A stretch of DNA of 64,000 nucleotides from Scolanthus callimorphus (Eukaryota; Cnidaria; Anthozoa; Actiniaria; Edwardsiidae): contig CM066915.1 in the NCBI GenBank assembly GCA_033964015.1, positions 11,555,573-11,619,572 on the forward strand. Reading direction: 5' to 3'. Positions within the stretch are counted from its first letter, which is position 1. Each line of letters opens with the position of its first letter. A program made the translations under genes and the position numbers. A model generated the notes under the pieces. The model was not told the origin of the DNA, made no database searches, and worked only from the letters and a program-made list of their open reading frames with translations. This document shows positions 10,382 through 21,039 of the stretch, in pieces.

Positions 10382-11360
10382 TAATATATAGATTTAGCCA
10401 CTGGCTAAAAGCGGAGCTCCCGGTTACATATTTTTATAAAAGGGTGCGTTTACCTATCTTGTTGGGCCGTTGCTAGGGAAAATTATAAGTCCTGCAAAAG
10501 ATTAATAATGTGACGTGTCGCGACGTCAATTGCTACAGAAAACATTCTTGTTCTCCATTGCCATACTTGCAAATTCAGATTTTTTTTTATGTTGCATTTC
10601 AAAGAGCTCCATACCCACATACTCCGGATGTTTTATCGACTGTACCCAAGTTTGTTGGCCTAGCGATGTTGCCTTCTCGAGATATAGACTTTTCTAGATT
10701 TAATAACGTCATCGATGACGTCATGTCACGTGATCTTGGTAGGGCCCCCCCTTGCCTCCAAAATAAGTTTACCCAAGTTTGGTCACCTAGCGATGTTGCC
10801 TTCCTGAGATATTCACTTTTCTAGTTTTGATGACGCCATGTCACGTGATCTTGAATGTCTCCAAAATAACTTTACCCAAGTTTGGTCACCTAGCGATGTT
10901 GCCTTCTTGAGATATTGACTTTTCTAGTTTTGATGACGTCATCGATGACGTCATGTCACGTGACCTTGGTGGTGCACTCCCCTTGCCTCCAAAATAACTT
11001 CCTTCCTTCCTTCCTGAGATATTCACTTTTCTAGTTTTGATGACGTCATGTCACGTGACCTTGATTGTCTCCAAAATAACTTTACCCAAGTTTGGTCACC
11101 TAGCGATGTTGCCTTCTTGAGATATTGACTTTTCTAGTTTTGATGACGTCATCGATGACGTCATGTCACGTGACCTTGGTAGTGCACCCCCCTTGCCTCC
11201 AGAATAACTTTACCCAAGTTTGGTCACCTAACGATGTTGTCTTCTTGAGATATTGATTTTTCTAGTTTCGATGACGTCATTCCGGACGAACGAACGAACG
11301 GACGAACGAACGCACAAACCGGAAGTCCATGACAGAATCGTTGGATACATATACACTTTT
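10382..11360 (-). mobile_element. Helentron/HINE-like element, copy 1 (reversed, truncated)
   Basis: The terminus reads TAGCCACTGGCTAAAAGCGG followed by AGCTCCCGG. The same terminus, reversed, is at 32660-32701 and 46041-46081. Then come central tandem repeats (10680-11280), a CGAA-rich microsatellite (11287-11312) and CCGGAAGTCCATGACAG, which matches the left part of the 31993 copy. The hairpin end is missing. There are no coding exons. This structure (subterminal inverted repeats, central tandem repeats, terminal hairpin) resembles the HINE/DINE-1 type of non-autonomous Helentron; that assignment is inference. Confidence 0.6.
10680..11280 (+). repeat. Central tandem repeats with CRE and E-box palindromes
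   Basis: Degenerate units of about 110-130 bp. Each has ACCCAAGTTTGGTCACCTAG, then AGATATTGACTTTTCTAGTT, then a TGACGTCA palindrome (often doubled as GACGTCATCGATGACGTCAT) and GTCACGTGA. The reverse complement fills 32160-32660. The ORFs at 10510-10824 lie in these repeats and are not genes. Confidence 0.85.
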
Positions 11361-11683
11361 TGAAGCTATTTGCATAGCAAATCGCTTCTTAGTCATCGCC
11401 CTCGAACTATGTGACTATGAGCAGGGGACTTTTCAGTGTGACGCATGCGCAGATGCACCAGTGTTCGGCCTGCTTTGCCTTCAGCTGAGCAAATGCTGGC
11501 TTGTTGTCGTGTCGACCGAGTTAATTTCTCCATTTTTAAGCGGGAATAAGTAATGTAAACCACAAACGAATTTCAACAGAAACACTATTTGTACTTGGGG
11601 AACGAAATTTGAGCAGTTTGAGCTTGGGATTGCTACGCTATTCGCTTCGGCAAAGCAGCTCTTTCAAGGATTTCGATTGAAAT

Positions 11684-11770
11684 ATGGCGGATGTTTGTGA
11701 TCTGTGGTGGAATTCCCAAGTTAACTTTCTGCCAGCAGCTGAAAGGTCAAGTGTTAAATTATCCGCCAAG
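11684..11770 (+). other. Candidate 5' exon shared by both CAGGGG elements
   Basis: ATG (11684) opens MADVCDLWWNSQVNFLPAAE, continuing RSSVKLSAK to a consensus donor, AAG|GTAAGC. The reversed copy at 35847-35762 keeps the ATG, MADVCDLWWNS and the same donor, but differs by 1 nt after WWNS, so the downstream frames disagree. This looks like a captured or original 5' exon carried by the family. No downstream exon could be paired. Confidence 0.45.
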
Positions 11771-12045
11771 GTAAGCTTTTAATTATTGTTGGTTTATGTA
11801 GGTCTCTCTTTGAGACATCGCTCCAAGGGGTTTTGTGGGATCTTTCGTTGAGCTTCCTTGCTGTAATGCTAAAAGCCGATTTCTTGTCGTCTTGCCAGAA
11901 TGTGTTTTCGAAATCTAGTCGTTGTGCCACAGAGTTGTTAGTGAAAAATGGAAGTACTATCATGTTGAAATTCGTTTATCTAACGGGGATGAAACAGAAA
12001 ATGGGGGAAGTTAGGTGTTTTTAGTTCGACAGTTAAGCACATGAG

Positions 12046-14574
12046 TCCTGTTATTGGATCAAAACTCGCCTATTCCCGCAGCGGGAACAGGCGAGAATAG
12101 GCGAGAATAGAGAATTTGGGCAAAAATTGACCTGCAAGAATAGGCGAGAATAGGCGAGAATAGAGAATTTTGGCAAAAACTGGTCGGCAGGATTAGGCGA
12201 GAACAGAAAATTCTGGTCTAAAATGCTTGGCGGTAATAGGCAAGAACAGGTGAGAATAGGCACAAGGCAAGAATAAGTGAAAGTAGAAAATGTATAAGGC
12301 ACTTCACAACCCAAATACATCCCTCCAAATTATTATTTGAATTCATAACAGCATTACGGATTTTATCACTCAATCCAAAAACGCAATGTTCAACAATATG
12401 AACATTATTCATTTAAATAATTACTCTTGGTAACAAAATGCATATTTGGAAATCAAATTTCTTAAAAATTAGCATTTTTAACATTGAATTTAAAAATGTA
12501 TTTTTGGATTGAGCAATGTAATAAATAATGGAATAATGAATGGAATCTATTAACTGTAAGACAAAAGTAGAGTGAGAGAAAAAAAATTACATCACAATGT
12601 ACCAAGATACCATTTCCCTTTAATTATAGCTACAGTTTATATCTACAAAGTTAGACATGTGTATACCATGAGAAAAGTTATGATGGGAGGAAAAATAATT
12701 GTATGAGAAAGATATTTTTTTAATGTTCTAAAAGGTAGAAAACAATTGTGCAATAAAATTGTGCAATACAAATTCATTGGGAAAATATCCCAGTTATTCG
12801 GAAACTCCTCCCCAAGTAAGTAAGTAAATCAAGCGGGAGGCAAGTTCATTGGTTTCTACTTGGTGGGTTTTTGTTGTTGTAAATCATGTGCTTGCTCAAA
12901 AAGTCTCTAAAATTGTGATTATCAATGTATTATTCAGTTTGGTAAGCTCTAAATAAAACCATAAAGTGAATCACAAAAGAACGTCCTTACCTTTCTTTAC
13001 CGTAAGATAAGCAAAAGCAGTGAGTTTTGCTTTTGCTCACATAAATTGATTCCATCATAATATTTCACCTTCGCCACAGCGCCATCTTGAAAATTACCCA
13101 CACGACCCGGCGACCCACGACCCAGTGTTTTGGGCGGCCTGTGGATAAACCCTTACTCCCTGGTAACGAGGTCAAGTCAAACAAATAAAATGGCCGCCAA
13201 TTACGTTTCTGGAAAGAGATTTTATGGATGGATTCAGCCTAAAAGGGATTACGAAATTCATTTGGAAATTCATTGCTGTGTCAGGTGAAGGATTATGGTC
13301 CAAACAGTATTGAAAGAGCAAAATGGGGGAGGGGCGGAAACTGGGATATACCCAATCACACTAAAAGGTTAGTGAACACAGAAATTCGAAGTTGTTGATT
13401 AAACAAATCTGGTGATGAAACGTTCAATCAATTTGAGACCTATTGACATTTATTTACTTTCGCTTCATTGGTTTCAGCTAAAATGAAATTATTAATATGA
13501 TGAAGTTTCTAAAAATAATACATAGAACATTGAAATCAAATAATTTTTATTGGTTTTTGGCATTAAAAGATCTGACCTAATGTAACTTTTGGATCCTTTT
13601 TTATGACTCTGAAGCTTGATTGCCAGTGCTGAGTAAGAAAAACTCAGTAAAATTGACAGTAAAAACGTGTACTCCTACCCTGGTCCCAGGGTGAAGTTTC
13701 CATGTTTTCAAATCAAGTTTGAAGTCACATTTAGGTTATTTCACTGTAGTTTGTTTTGCCTCAGTGATTCTAGTCTCTGTCTCTTGCTGAAACATCACCC
13801 TGGGGACACTCACTAGGATTCTCAGTTCGGGGCCTCCTATCATTGGATGGTGAATTCAGCGCCTTCTCATTGGCAGCAGGATTAGTTCCGGAATGAGATC
13901 GTGCCAATCGTCTCCCCTTGAATAATACGATTTTGTTCAGGAAATAATCCTGCTGCCAATGAGAAGGCGCTAAATTTGTATAATACTTTCTGGAACCACT
14001 CCTTGATACTACTGTAACTTCACAAAGAATTGGTTATATAAATGTATTATTATAAATAAGCTTCCAGCCATTCTGCACCATTTTTTAAATGAAAGTTTTA
14101 ACATGACTGCAATGATAAAAATAGGAATGGCTACAATTTCTGGAAATACCAATTTTTCACCTTAGCTTGACTTATAATTTAACTGCAATAATCAAGCTTG
14201 TTGATTACAGTCTATGCATAGAATCTTGATTGACAGCTTAAAGTAACTAGAGATTTGATTATCAGAAGGCAGAAGAAAAGTGGTAAAGTTGAATGCAGTT
14301 AAAAGCTTACAAGTTTAGTGAATGTAGACTGTGAAATGCTACTTACAGAAGAGCAGGCAAATAAAAAATTTGAGACAGTGTGGTGGGAGGAGGCAGGAAT
14401 TGCCAAAAATGGGATACAGTAATAAGCGAGAAGAGGCTGGAATGTGCGGGAATAGGCGAGAACAGGCAGGAACAGAAAATTTTGGTCTAAAATGCTTGGC
14501 GGTAATAGGCAAGAACAGGCGAGAATAGGCGAGAATAGGCGGGAATAGGCGAGTTTTGGTCCAATAACAGGCCT
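12046..14574. mobile_element. Nested DNA element with GGCGAGAATA-repeat ends
   Basis: CACATGAG is duplicated at 12038-12045 and 14575-14582. The reversed sister copy near 35.49 kb has a single, uninterrupted CACATGAG here, confirming an 8-bp duplication. The inverted ends contain CCTGTTATTGG, then AAAACTCGCCTATTCCCGC. They pass into short direct repeats of GGCGAGAATA at both sides (12088-12260 and 14455-14550). The 8-bp duplication suggests hAT. The interior is AT-rich without a transposase. It contains the dispersed repeat at 13676-13970. Confidence 0.85.
13676..13970 (+). repeat. Dispersed repeat D, copy 1, with hairpin
   Basis: From TACCCTGGTCCCAGGGTGAA to GGCGCTAA. Matches 27947-28190 over most of its length (CACTCACTAGGATTCTCAGT, GGGGCCTCCTATCATTGGAT and more). 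The last part, 13859-13970, is an inverted repeat whose arms read GCGCCTTCTCATTGGCAGCA and its complement. Confidence 0.75.
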
Positions 14575-16489
14575 CACATGAGTTTCAGTGGTTGTTGTTC
14601 TTGTACTCCCACTTTCCTCACGGGGAATATTAGATCTGGAAATAAGTCACACGCAGTTTCTAGGACCCAGTTTAAATAAAAATCCATTTGATTACCTTGA
14701 GATCGGCAGCAAAATCGGGTCTTTACTCGAATTCAAAAATCTGCTTGAAAATGTTGTCTCATGAATATTAATTAATTGATTATTTTTCGAAAACGGCTCG
14801 TTGTGCCACTGAAGTATCTCTTGAAAACAAAACTACATTCTATATGTCTTCATTGTGTGGTGCTATATTTTTGAAAAAAATGGGGGAAGTTAAGGATTCT
14901 TTTGTGTGTTCACCTACAGGACACAATAATCTTACCTATGCTTGAGCATGCTCCTTAGAAATATTTTCACTGAAATTGATAGCTTCATAGCTGTTGAAAG
15001 AACTGAAGTGCTCAATTTGTTTGCCCAAAAAGCAAAACGAATTGACATCTGAGCTGGTCTAAAAAACACTGCAAGTTGTGTATACTTACTGAATTAAATT
15101 TGGTGAGAAATTCAAGTTTATGTTTTGATAAAACTACTCTTAGATTGTATACACGCTGTCTCAAGATTTGATAAATGGTGACTTGTGAGTGGAAATGATA
15201 AAATAATGTTACAGTCAAACAAGATGTTCTCTTCCCTACAATTTTGCAACATGGCCTAGCAACATTAATGGAAAGCTTGCTTGAATCAAATTCAAAAAAA
15301 AATTTGGTATCTGTCTTCAAGATTGTACCAGCGAATAGTCCAATTTCCAATTCATCCAACTATGGTCTTCCCCTCCAGGATTCAGACATGGGCGAATGAA
15401 AGTTGTGCACGACAATTGCATTCTGATACCAGGCAAGTTGTCCATCAATGTGAGTGAAGAGAACAACTGATGTGACTGTAATAATACAAATGTCATTTCA
15501 CTTCTCCTAGTTAATATAAGCATAAAAAAGGAAAGTTGTTTAGAAGCATCTGATAAAAGATATAATAGAGGGTAGGACATTCAGAAGTAACTTGCTGTGC
15601 ATTGTTTGTTGCAGGTTCTGAAGGTGTAGGTGTACATGTCTATGCCCAATTCACTAAGGGAACATAATGCCATTATTGGCTTGATGACACAAAATAACTG
15701 TACCCTGCAAGCAAATACCAATTCCTAGCACAAGTGCTGGTGGTTCAGAGATGACACAAGTTAGATAAGGGCTACAGTATTATGAAGAGCATTTCACTTC
15801 GATTGATTTTCAGAAATAGAACTATATCAAGAGAGAGTCACTTTCTGGGGAGTAGGGGCTACTTTCAAGAGTTTTCACTACAGATAGTTTAGTGCTCAGT
15901 AGAACATCACAATGCTGTTATCAAATCCTCTTTGCTTCAATTTTCCTTGTAATAATTATATTGCCACCTCAAAACCCAATATTATCAACAGGTGTAATTG
16001 TATTGTATTGTAATTGTATTGAACTTGTTGGAATGTTCTGTTAGTAATAAAAGCATAATTAATAGTTCACCAATATGGAGTCTCATCCTTTTCCTAATCC
16101 ATCATTGAATCCCAGGGTGAAAATGAGCTTGTATTCAGTCTGGGAGGGCCCCGAAATATCAGGGATAGGATAGGATAGGACAAAAAAACGGTTCTTGCAG
16201 TTTGAATTTCAGTCTGACTCAGATATTCGCAGAGGAAGGTCCACAGATCCTAAAATCAAACAATTTTTTTTTGAAGGCAGCTGAATAAACGTTTTATTAT
16301 TTAGTTTTATCCTGCCCGCATTCAGAATAAAAGAAAAAACAAACGAGAAATAGAAATAGTGCGCCATTTGTTTACAAATTCGTGATACTCAACAGTGCTT
16401 TTCCCTGAGTTGAGTCTGCAATGTAAACTTGGATAGCAGCGGTAGTTGCGCATGGCATAAGCAAAAAAGTCCCCTGTTGTGACTATGTA

Positions 16490-17020
16490 TGTTACTTCGC
16501 GGGAATCGTCCAGCTTGCACTCCATGTTGCTCCTATTTGTACATTGATTATACTTAAGTCACACTAGAATCACGGGTCATAAAGTTTCTGCCTTTCAAAT
16601 ATTTGAATTTAGCCAATCATAGCCCTACATTCCTTTACCCTCCCCTCCCTTGTTACATCAGTACATTCCCCCACCACTCCATCCCTTGTAACGTCATGGC
16701 AGCCACTTGTTCGAACACTGGGTATCCTGTGTCCTGTCCATTCTCCCTCTTAAGCAGTTTACTTCTGCCAACATATATATAGGTTACATAAGCCAATCAG
16801 TCGTCCATGTGGGACGACAAGTTTCTTCTTGGAGGTGATGTGAATTGAGCATGCTCACGTCATACATGCCCACCATCGTGTATTATTTAGGGTATTTCCA
16901 TTACGACAAATAAATAAGTATGCTAAGATAGAAAAACGTTAACAATATTAAAGTTGCCACTGAGCATGCGCCATATGTTTTCTTAATTTTATTGCTACAA
17001 GAGATCAAATCACGCCGGAG
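16490..17020. other. Non-coding stretch
   Basis: Right flank of the CAGGGG element. Low-GC sequence with no ORF that I can support, no clear inverted repeat and no tandem structure. Confidence 0.5.
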
Positions 17021-17025
17021 TGCTT

Positions 17026-17496
17026 GAAAATAAAACCTTTCCTCAGTTTTGTGCTGGATATTTTCAACGTCGTGCTGCTTTGTTCCAATCACCTAAAGTA
17101 TACGAGGTGGATGTTTGTGAATTTTGTCTGACAGTGATGCGATCGAGTCATGTATCGAGCGTGGAATTCAGCAAACGCCGGTCGAAATTGACAAGAGACT
17201 CTCAGTAAAAGTACAAGACATAGACAAATATGAATGAAACTAATGAAACTGAAAGGTGAAAAAACCTTACAGGTGAGAAATGGGAAAGAACAAGTCCAAG
17301 AAATGAGTCCTTAGTTCGAAGTCTTATCGAATATTCGAGCAAGACGTATAAGTAAATAAAACGATCCCTTATGTCACGTGATCTCCTCGATGGCTCATCG
17401 GTAGAATCCTCGCTTTGCAAACGGAAGGTCCGGGGTTCGAATACCGGTCGGATGTCAATGTTTTTTTTCTTCCTTTTTTTGCGTTTTTCTCGAAGA
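17026..17496 (+). repeat. Unit 1 of ~470-bp tandem repeat with tRNA-Ala-like body
   Basis: Begins AATAAAACCTTTCCTC. Near its end (17384-17456) is a tRNA-like sequence: A-box-like TGGCTCATCGG, an anticodon-loop region CTTTGCAAAC (TGC, Ala), and B-box GGTTCGAATAC. A T-rich run follows. The acceptor stem does not pair well and the T arm is imperfect, so this is a tRNA-derived repeat or pseudo-tRNA, not a working tRNA. Three further units follow at about 471- and 464-bp spacing once the insertion is removed. Confidence 0.75.
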
Positions 17497-17873
17497 ATAA
17501 AACCTTTCCTCGATCTTGTGTAGCAAATTTTCAACGTCGTGCTGCTTTATTCCAATCACCTAATTTACGAGGTGGATGTTTGCGAGTTTTGTCAGTGATG
17601 CGATCGAGTCATATATAATCGAGTGGAATTCAGCAAACGCCGGTCGAAATTAACAAGAGACTCTCAGTAAAAGTACAAGACATAGACAAATATGAATGAA
17701 ACAGATGAAACTGAAAGGTGAAAAAAACCTTACAGGTGAGAAATGGGAAAGAACAAGTCCAAGAAATGAGTCCTTAGTTCGAAGTCTTATCGAATATTCG
17801 AGCAAGACGTATAAGTAAATAAAACGATCCCTTATGTCACGTGATCTCCTCGATGGCTCATCGGTAGAATCCC

Positions 17874-19008
17874 ATACCTCTATTCTATCGCGCGCGCTGA
17901 TTGGCTAAGAAGGAGAGGTATTTTTTGTGGAATACCCCAATTACACAGGGCCCCCGTCATTTAAATTTAAAAAATCGACGAGTTTTTTAGTTAGTACAGC
18001 ATTCCCGGACTATTAATCAGATAGCACATACAAAAATCAAATTTGTTTTATAGTTTTTGATAGAAGGTAGTTACGATAAAAGTAGGGGAAATGTATTTAT
18101 CTCCATTTTTTCGAATCACAGTTTTTCGCGCGCTTTGTGAAACGTGGGCACACGCGCCTCCACAAAAACACAAACGCTCAAACTCTCGTGTGGTCAACAC
18201 AACAAGTTTTGGAAACAAAATCTCTCTGGTTCCTCCAAAGTTTCGGGTATTTCTACCCTGGGTATGCAAAGGCAATGTCCAGATATTTACTTTACAAGAT
18301 AATTTCAACGAGAAGCTGTTGGCTCGTTCGATGAAAGTTATGTTATCGATGAAAAGTTGTGTCAAATGTTAGAGGTGGAAAACACATGCAAAACGAAAAA
18401 CACTACAGGAGCTGCGGTATTTACCAAGAATAAAGGAGATAGAAAGCCGTAAGGGGACAAGAAATCAAACAAGTAAGCTTTGAAAGTTAAAACATTTTCG
18501 ATCAGTAAGATAAATTTACTAATTCAAATCATTTGAAACTTTTGTAGACTCGATCGCTTTTTTTCAAATTGGCTTCAGTCACTTCAGTGTGTCGACAATC
18601 TTAAAACTATACCTAAGCTTATTTTAGACTTGTAACACTGAGCTGAATGAATTTTCTCTCATCTAAACATTTATATATTGTATTTTTTTTGTTTTAAAGA
18701 TTCGCTACTGCAGCAAAGCCTAATTTCAAGGGACTTTCGTTTTGAGATTCAGAAAAAATTCCATTGCTTTCGCATTAGCGCGGCTTTCAAGCGCACGAAA
18801 TCCACTATCAATTCTCTTAAATTTAGACTTAATTTTCTAAAATGTCCGGTATGGGATTCAAAGAAAATCCATTACCTGACTCGGGAATTCCACGCTAAAT
18901 TTCACTTGAAAAACCGATATCGCTCTCGTCGCTGCGCGACTCGAGCGATATCGGTTTTTCGCGTAAAATTTAGCGTGGAATTCCCTCGTCAGGCAATGGA
19001 TTTACCTA
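17874..19008. mobile_element. 1.1-kb insertion with 9-bp flanking duplication
   Basis: TAGAATCCC occurs on both sides (17865-17873, 19009-19017), and unit 2 is contiguous when the piece is removed. The termini (ATACCTCTATTC, GGATTTACCTA) are not clear inverted repeats. The right end is a 139-bp palindrome that may be a separate MITE. No transposase is readable. The ORFs at 18048-18372 on both strands are unsupported. Confidence 0.6.
18865..19003. repeat. 139-bp palindrome (foldback)
   Basis: Near-perfect inverted repeat: AAATCCATTACCTGAC, then GGGAATTCCACGCTAAATTT, then AAAAACCGATATCGCTC, around a short GTCGCTGCGCGAC centre, mirrored to GGCAATGGATTT. The arms are about 65 nt. It would form a long hairpin. 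Confidence 0.85.
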
Positions 19009-19100
19009 TAGAATCCCCGCTTTGCAAACGGAAGGTCCGGGGTTCGAATACCGGTCGGATGGCAATGTTTTTTTTTTCCTTTTTTTGCGTTTTTCTCAAA

Positions 19101-19564
19101 GAATAAAACCTTTCCTCGATCTTGTGTAGCAAATTTTCAACGTCGTGCTGCTTTATTCCAATCACCTAATTTACGAGGTGGATGTTTGCGAGTTTTGTCA
19201 GTGATGCGATCGAGTCATATATAATCGAGCGTGGAATTCAGCAAACGCCGGTCGAAATTAACAAGAGACTCTCAGTAAAAGTACAAGACATAGACAAATA
19301 TGAATGAAACAGATGAAACTGAAGGGTGAAAAAACCTTACAGGTGAGAAATGGGAAAGAACAAGTCCAAGAAATGAGTCCTTAGTTCGAAGTCTTATCGA
19401 ATATTCGAGCAAGACGTATAAGTAAATAAACGATCCCTAATGTCACGTGATCTCCTCGATGGCTCATCGGTAGAATTCCCGCTTTGAAAACGGAAGGTCC
19501 GGGGTTCGAATACCGGGCGGATGTCATTGTTTTTTTTTTCTTTTTTTTTGCGTTTTGCTCAAAG
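19101..19564 (+). repeat. Unit 3 of tRNA-like tandem repeat
   Basis: 464 bp and closely similar to units 1 and 2. The tRNA-like body is at 19448-19523 and has CTTTGAAAACGG where the others have CTTTGCAAACGG, so the TGC anticodon is lost. The B-box is intact. Confidence 0.75.
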
Positions 19565-19990
19565 AATAAAACCTTTCCTCTATCTTGTGTAGCAAATTTT
19601 CAACGTCGTGCTGCTTTGTTCCAATCACCTAATTTACGAGGTGGATGTTTGCGAGTTTTGTCAGTGATATCGAGTCATATAATCGAGCGTGGAATTCAGC
19701 AAACGCCGGTCAAAAAAAAGTACAAGACATAGATAAATATGGATGAAACTGAAAGGTGAAAAGACCTTATAAGGTGTGAAATGGGAAAGAACAAGTCCAA
19801 GAAATGAGTCCCGAGTTCGAAGTCTTATTGAATATTTAAGCAAGACAATATATAAGTAAATAAAACGATCCACCATTTCACGTGATCATCCTGATTGCTC
19901 ATCGGTAGAATCCCCGCTGAAGGTCCGGGGTTCGAATACCGGGATGTCAAGGTTTAATTTTTTTTTTTTTGCGTTTTTCTCAAAGACAAG
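19565..19990 (+). repeat. Unit 4 of tRNA-like tandem repeat, decayed
   Basis: Same order as the other units, with internal deletions. The tRNA-like body (19885-19945) goes straight from GGTAGAATCCCCGCTG to AAGGTCCGGGGTTCGAATAC, so the anticodon arm is missing. This is the last unit; sequence then becomes unrelated. Confidence 0.7.
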
Positions 19991-20500
19991 CACTTTTTGT
20001 GTTTTGTTACCGGAAGTGTGTGATTGAAAAAGCTATTTTTTTAATCCGAGTCGACGGGAAAAGGTAGAACTACTTAGACAATAAGTTGCCACTGAGCATA
20101 TACACAATAGTTTCTAAAATTTATCGCTTGCTGCAGGGACGTCCCTGCTTTAAGAGACAAAACTAAAACCCAATATGAGAATTAACACCGCATTGCTTTA
20201 ACCGTGACGTCATCGAAACAATTCCCACCTCTTTTCTCGTCACCTCGAGGGGGAGGCTCTGGTGACAGCCATTGACGCATGCGCGAGATTTGATACAGAG
20301 CCGCTGAGAGAAACACCTTTCTGCGCATGCCCCAACGTTTAAAATCAGCCAAGGCCCTCAAATGGATGTCCCAGAGCCTCCCCTGCGAGCAGACGAGCCG
20401 GGGAGCTCTGGGTTCGAGAATGGTACACGGCCAGCCCGTCCCACCCTGTAGGACATCAGCAAATAGCTTCCCGTACGCTCTGCGTACCTATGTTTTTTGT
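19991..20500. other. Non-coding stretch
   Basis: No supported gene. Contains GGGACGTCCC (20135-20146) and a GC-rich patch at 20230-20420 with CATGCGC repeats. The ORF at 20327-20521 has no recognisable motif. Confidence 0.5.
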
Positions 20501-20502
20501 TC

Positions 20503-20545
20503 GTTTTTCTCCTGCATGTAGCTATGGGGCTCCGCTATAAACATC
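20503..20545 (-). mobile_element. HINE-like element end fragment
   Basis: Reads CTCCTGCATGTAGCTATGGG followed by GCTCCGCTATAA. This is the reverse complement of the left end of the copies at 31993 and 41931 (AGCGGAGCCCCATAGC, then TACATGCAGGAGAA). Only half of the terminal hairpin is present. Confidence 0.65.
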
Positions 20546-20589
20546 AGTGAAATACTAAATCAACATTTTATTTTACGAAAATCTTTAAA

Positions 20590-21035
20590 TTAGAAATTCC
20601 CAAGGGGGCTACTCGGACATAAAAATGATGGAGTGTCCGACGTATTTTATTGGGTATGAAATTTGTAGAAAAGCATTTTTGGGGGTTTTTTTTGGTTGAA
20701 AATTCTACCAGGTATTTTTTTAGGGGTTGAAAAATCTGTGGGTATTTTTTAGGGGTTCAAACTTCTGACAGGCTAGTTGACCATCAAGATACTGCTTAGT
20801 ATTAGCTGAAGCTAATTCCAGGAAACATAACGGGACGGGCATGACCACCATAGGTGATGATAGACAAAGAAAAAAGACAATGTGGGTATTATATAGCCTT
20901 TTAAGGCTAAAAAAAGTTGGGTATTTGTTGGGTATCAAATTTTGGGAACAGGTATCTTTGGAGGTATCAAATTTATGGTTCAGGTATTTTGGGGGATGAA
21001 ATTTGACTCTCCGTTGAAAGTCTCCATAATATAGC
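20590..21035. repeat. Dispersed repeat of GGGGGTACTTGG type, degenerate
   Basis: The start, GGGGGCTACTCGGACATAAA, resembles the end of the TIR element at 44066-44381 (GGGGGTACTTGGATATAGAA). Repeated phrases with GGTATTTTTTAGGGGTT and GGGTATCAAATTT follow. Likely a decayed member of the same family. No coding capacity. Confidence 0.5.
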
Positions 21036-21039
21036 TCTA

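Larger units (their letters stand above)
11420..16478. mobile_element. CAGGGG-type DNA element, copy 1 (about 5.06 kb, with a nested element)
   Basis: The ends are AGCAGGGGACTTTT and AAAAGTCCCCTGTT. GTGACTATG flanks both sides (11411-11419 and 16479-16487), a 9-bp duplication if the termini are placed as here (8 bp is possible). The second element at 12046-14574 accounts for half its length. A reversed relative is at 33343-36100. The CAGGGG terminus with an 8-9-bp duplication fits hAT or Mutator-like elements. No transposase is readable, so it is non-autonomous. Apart from the short ATG exon at 11684 and the nested element, the interior (14583-16478) holds no convincing gene. Confidence 0.8.
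17497..19100 (+). repeat. Unit 2 of tRNA-like tandem repeat, split by an insertion
   Basis: The unit starts at 17497 and is broken inside the tRNA-like body at TAGAATCCC (17865-17873). It resumes at 19009 with the same nonamer and then CGCTTTGCAAACGGAAGG and the B-box. Without the insertion the unit is about 470 bp, like its neighbours. Confidence 0.75.

Noticed and set aside
17384..17456. Functional tRNA-Ala gene
   Set aside because: The acceptor stem does not pair, the T arm is imperfect, and the sequence is part of a larger tandem unit.
18048..18372. Overlapping ORFs on both strands of about 100 codons
   Set aside because: No motif, no splice partners, and they are mutual antisense shadows.
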